This document shows positions 6,638-8,931 of a stretch of 8,931 nucleotides of DNA, piece after piece. The notes under the pieces are model-generated. The model saw only the letters and a list, made by a program, of their open reading frames with translations, was not told the DNA's origin and did not search any database. The translations under genes were made by a program, and so were the position numbers. Every line of letters begins with the position of its first letter. Within the stretch, counting starts at the first letter, position 1. Source of the DNA: Conexibacter sp. (GTDB lineage: Bacteria > Actinomycetota > Thermoleophilia > Solirubrobacterales > Solirubrobacteraceae); assembly GCA_025964215.1 (NCBI GenBank), contig JAOPZG010000367.1:1-8931 (forward strand), read 5' to 3'.

Positions 6638-7444
6638 TCAGCCCGCCTGCACCGGCGTCGTCCGGAAGCCCATCGCCGCCGAGATCTCTGCCGCGCCCTC
6701 CCGCAACCGGGTGCCCAGCGCGTCGGTCTCGGCGTTCAGGATCTCCTCGCGCACCCCGCTGATCGACAAGGCCGCGCACGGCGTTCCGGACCGGTCGAAG
6801 ATCGGGACGCCCAAGGCGGCGATGCCCACGGTGACGTCCTGGTCGCTGACCGCCATGCCCTCGGCGACGGCGCGCTCGAGCGCAGCGAAGAGGGCGCCCT
6901 TGGTGACCGGCGTGCGGTCGGTGAGGGCGGGCAGGCGCGGCGCCGCGTTGCGCCGCCAGTACCCGTCCCAGTCAGCGCGGTCCTCGAAGGCGAGCAGCGC
7001 TCGCGAGGCGGCGCCGGCGTGCAGCGGCTGCGACCCGCCGACGCGCAGCGCCAGGCTCTGGACCCGGCGACCCTCGAGCCGCTCGATGCACACGGCGGCG
7101 TCGTCGCGGCGCACGCAGACGTACACGGTCTCGCCCGTCTCCTCGTGCAGCCGCTCCATGACGGGCAGCGCGCTGCGGCGGACGTCGAAGTGGTCGGCCA
7201 CGGCGGACCCGAGCTCCAGCAGCTTGAGCCCCAGCCGGAAGGTGCCGCGCCGCGACCCGGGCTCGACGTACCCCACGTCGCGGAGCGACCGCAGCAGGCG
7301 GTAGAGCGAGCTTCGCGGCTCATCGACGACCTCGGCGAGCTCGGCGACGCTGGCCTCGGGGCGCTCGGCGAGCGCCTCCAGCAGCTGTGCCACCTTGGCG
7401 ACGAGTTGCACCGACCCGCTGCTCTCCACGCTGCCCTTGGCCAC
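6638..7444 (-). CDS. IclR-family transcriptional regulator
   Basis: This 268-residue DNA-binding regulator probably controls the adjacent transketolase and dehydrogenase genes. The N-terminal winged helix-turn-helix covers about residues 11-70: VQLVAKVAQLLEALAERPEASVAELAEVV, then the recognition region RSSLYRLLRSL and the wing GYVEPGSRRGTFRLG. The C-terminal effector-binding domain follows (about 80-260), with VYVCVRRDDAAVCIERLEG, the PLHAGAASRALLAF loop, YVxxDQDVTVGIAALGVPI-type core and SISGVREEI. These are standard landmarks of IclR proteins that bind small organic acids or sugar derivatives and act as dimers or tetramers. The start is GTG at 7444, with a weak AGG about 10 nt upstream. A perfect 16-bp palindrome lies at 7457-7472, 12 bp before the start, a plausible autoregulatory site. 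The gene follows the dehydrogenase by 42 bp on the same strand. Effector unknown. Confidence 0.95.
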   Translation of the reverse strand: MAKGSVESSGSVQLVAKVAQLLEALAERPEASVAELAEVVDEPRSSLYRLLRSLRDVGYVEPGSRRGTFRLGLKLLELGSAVADHFDVRRSALPVMERLHEETGETVYVCVRRDDAAVCIERLEGRRVQSLALRVGGSQPLHAGAASRALLAFEDRADWDGYWRRNAAPRLPALTDRTPVTKGALFAALERAVAEGMAVSDQDVTVGIAALGVPIFDRSGTPCAALSISGVREEILNAETDALGTRLREGAAEISAAMGFRTTPVQAG

Positions 7445-7456
7445 ACGGGCAACCTA

Positions 7457-7472
7457 GCGTCCTGCAGGACGC
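7457..7472. promoter_or_regulatory. Perfect 16-bp palindrome upstream of the IclR gene
   Basis: GCGTCCTGCAGGACGC reads identically on both strands. It lies in the 42-bp gap between the dehydrogenase stop (7487) and the IclR start (7444), the position expected for an autoregulatory operator. IclR proteins commonly bind palindromes of about this length. It could also form an RNA stem after the dehydrogenase stop, but there is no loop-forming spacer and no T-tract, so a terminator is less likely. Confidence 0.5.
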
Positions 7473-7486
7473 GACGATGCGTGTCC

Positions 7487-8545
7487 TCACCGCGCGCCGT
7501 CCCGCAGCGTGCCCATGTCGATGACGAAGCGATAGCGCACGTCGCCCCGCTCCAGCCTGGCGTAGGCGTCGACTACGTCGTCGGCCGCGATCCGCTCGAT
7601 CAGCGGCGCGACGCCGCGTGCCGCGCAGAAGTCCAACATCGCCTGCGTCGTCGCCAGACCGCCCGTGTTCGAGCCGGCCAGGATGCGGCCACGCAGGACG
7701 AGCGACGCCGCGCGGAACGTCTCCGGCTCGGAGGGAAGCCCGAGCGTCACCAGCGCGCCGTGCGGGCGCAGCAGCCCGAGGTAGGCGTCCAGCGGCAGCG
7801 TCGCGGACACCGTGTTGACGATCAGGTCGAAGCGACCGGCCAAGGCGGTGAAGGTGTCGGGCTCGCCGGTCGCGTGGTAGCTCGCGGCGCCGAGCCGGAG
7901 GCCGTCGGCCTCCTTCGCGCGCGTCTGGCTCAGAACCGTCACCTCCGCGCCGAGCGCCGCGGCGATCTGCACCCCGACATGGCCGAGGCCGCCCATCCCG
8001 ACGATCGCGACCTGCTTGCCCGGACCGGCGCCCCAGCGCTCGAGCGGGTTGTACATCGTGATGCCCGCGCACAGCAGCGGGGCCGCGACGTCGAGCTCCA
8101 GCGCGTCCGGGATCGCCACGACGAACCGGTCGCGGACGACGATGTGCTCGCTGTAGCCGCCCCGGGTGGGCTCGCCGTCGTAGCCGATGCCGTTGTAGGT
8201 GGCGACGGCGCCGCGTTCGCAGAACGGCTCCTCGCCGCCGCGGCACGGTGCGCAGGTTCCGCACGAGTCCACGAAGCAGCCGACGCCGACGCGGTCACCG
8301 ACCGCGAAGCGCGTCACCTCGCTGCCGACGGCGGTCACGATCCCGGTGACCTCGTGGCCCGGCACGAGCGGGAACAGCCCGCGCCCCCAGTCGTGCGCGA
8401 CCTGGTGCAGGTCGCTGTGGCAGATCCCGCAGAACCGGACGTCGATCGCGACGTCGTCGTCGCGCAGCGCGCGCCGCGCAATCGTCGTGCGCTCCAGGGG
8501 CGCACCGGCGCTCGGCGCGTGCAGCGCTCGCACGGTGGCCGTCAT
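7487..8545 (-). CDS. Zn-dependent NAD(P) alcohol dehydrogenase, CAD/YahK-like
   Basis: This 352-residue medium-chain dehydrogenase/reductase is of the cinnamyl-alcohol-dehydrogenase branch, which usually reduces aldehydes with NADPH or oxidises alcohols in the cytoplasm. Catalytic zinc ligands are Cys39 (FCGICHSD), His64-Glu65 (PGHEVTG) and Cys159 ([10 protein letters not shown]). Structural zinc cysteines are 95, 98, 101 and 109 ([10 protein letters not shown]...C). The nucleotide fold shows GMGGLGHVG at 183-191 and then [17 protein letters not shown], where Ser/Thr in place of an acid at the end of strand 2 favours NADP(H). It is full length, with the family-typical end ([17 protein letters not shown]). 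Its ATG overlaps the stop of the upstream serine hydrolase by 4 nt, so the two are translationally coupled. It is a different subfamily from the partial dehydrogenase at 1-506. Substrate not determined. Confidence 0.95.
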   Translation of the reverse strand: MTATVRALHAPSAGAPLERTTIARRALRDDDVAIDVRFCGICHSDLHQVAHDWGRGLFPLVPGHEVTGIVTAVGSEVTRFAVGDRVGVGCFVDSCGTCAPCRGGEEPFCERGAVATYNGIGYDGEPTRGGYSEHIVVRDRFVVAIPDALELDVAAPLLCAGITMYNPLERWGAGPGKQVAIVGMGGLGHVGVQIAAALGAEVTVLSQTRAKEADGLRLGAASYHATGEPDTFTALAGRFDLIVNTVSATLPLDAYLGLLRPHGALVTLGLPSEPETFRAASLVLRGRILAGSNTGGLATTQAMLDFCAARGVAPLIERIAADDVVDAYARLERGDVRYRFVIDMGTLRDGAR

Positions 8546-8931
8546 GCCGCGGCCCCCGGCCGCCAGCGTCCGGTCTCCCGCCCGCCGTAGCCGAGCGCGC
8601 GGTAGGTCGCATCGATCAGCCGCTGGTAGCGGTCGACCCCTCCGGGGACATGCTCCACGTGACGGTTGAGCGTGTAGCCGAAGGAGAAGCGCCCGCCCGG
8701 ATCGGCGAAGCCGATCGACCCGCCGAACCCGGAGTGCCCGAACGCCTCGTCGGAGAACAGCAGCGCTCCCGGCACGCCGCTGAGGCTGGTGAGCCCGGAC
8801 GTCGCCTTCTCGAACCCGGCCGTGAACCGCCCCGGCTCGAGCATGACCGCGTCGCGCAGCGCCGCCGACTCCACCGTGGCCATCGCCACCATCTGCCGCG
8901 GGCCGACCAGCCGGACGTCGCCGAGCGCGCC
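8542..8931 (-). CDS. Class C beta-lactamase-like serine hydrolase (C-terminal part, N-terminus outside window)
   Basis: The last 129 residues are present, and the start lies beyond the right edge. The segment [29 protein letters not shown] contains the third motif His66-Ser67-Gly68 (HSG, equivalent to KTG in penicillin-binding proteins). It is followed by the Gly-rich strand and the closing [13 protein letters not shown] helix of the beta-lactamase/esterase family (EstB-like carboxylesterases and D-aminopeptidases). The catalytic S-x-x-K and Y-x-N motifs would be upstream, outside the window, so activity cannot be judged. The stop codon overlaps the ATG of the alcohol dehydrogenase (ATGA at 8545-8542), so a hydrolase-dehydrogenase pair is made from one message. 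An esterase that frees an alcohol for the dehydrogenase is a reasonable but unproven link. Confidence 0.88.
   Translation of the reverse strand, partial: GALGDVRLVGPRQMVAMATVESAALRDAVMLEPGRFTAGFEKATSGLTSLSGVPGALLFSDEAFGHSGFGGSIGFADPGGRFSFGYTLNRHVEHVPGGVDRYQRLIDATYRALGYGGRETGRWRPGAAA

Noticed and set aside
5723..8590. Very long plus-strand open frame opposite the transketolase, IclR and dehydrogenase genes
   Set aside because: It is antisense to four genes with clear family motifs. Its product is Arg/His/Ala/Asp-rich with no domain and no ribosome binding site. Such open antisense frames follow from GC-rich codon bias.

Overview
The window is very GC-rich with strongly biased third codon positions, which suggests a high-GC actinobacterium. 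The large secreted protein at 2520-4202 combines a PxLxGxPxxGxxLTATP...W.RC...C..I.G module with a Lys-rich C-terminal beta domain. I associate that combination with Thermoleophilia/Solirubrobacterales (Conexibacter, Patulibacter, Solirubrobacter and relatives). The taxon is an inference from protein style, with no database search behind it.

Left part (1-2430). On the minus strand, the N-terminal third of a zinc alcohol dehydrogenase of the glutathione-independent formaldehyde dehydrogenase type runs off the left edge. About 615 bp without a supportable gene follow (507-1121). Next come two divergently transcribed, clearly homologous cupin proteins (1122-1700 minus, 1870-2430 plus) separated by about 170 bp.

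Middle (2520-4682). A 560-residue secreted protein has seven Cys-pair repeats (probably a beta-propeller-like fold), an Ig-like module, a Gly/Ser linker encoded by a 15-bp tandem repeat, and a basic C-terminal domain. Between 4245 and 4559 lie two convergent broken genes that meet at about 4440-4451. One is the first ~65 residues of a short-chain dehydrogenase on the plus strand. The other is the N-terminus of an aminoglycoside-phosphotransferase-like protein on the minus strand, which also carries a frameshift.

Right part (4683-8931). All genes are on the minus strand, in transcription order: the C-terminal end of a class C beta-lactamase-like serine hydrolase, a zinc alcohol dehydrogenase of the CAD/YahK type (4-nt overlap), an IclR-family regulator, and a two-subunit ('split') transketolase whose subunits also overlap by 4 nt. 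A perfect 16-bp palindrome lies just upstream of the IclR gene. A hyphenated inverted repeat lies inside the likely promoter of the transketolase pair. The layout suggests an IclR-controlled catabolic module for a sugar, polyol or aldehyde. The substrate cannot be read from the sequence. I found no CRISPR array, tRNA, rRNA or insertion sequence, and no convincing rho-independent terminator.
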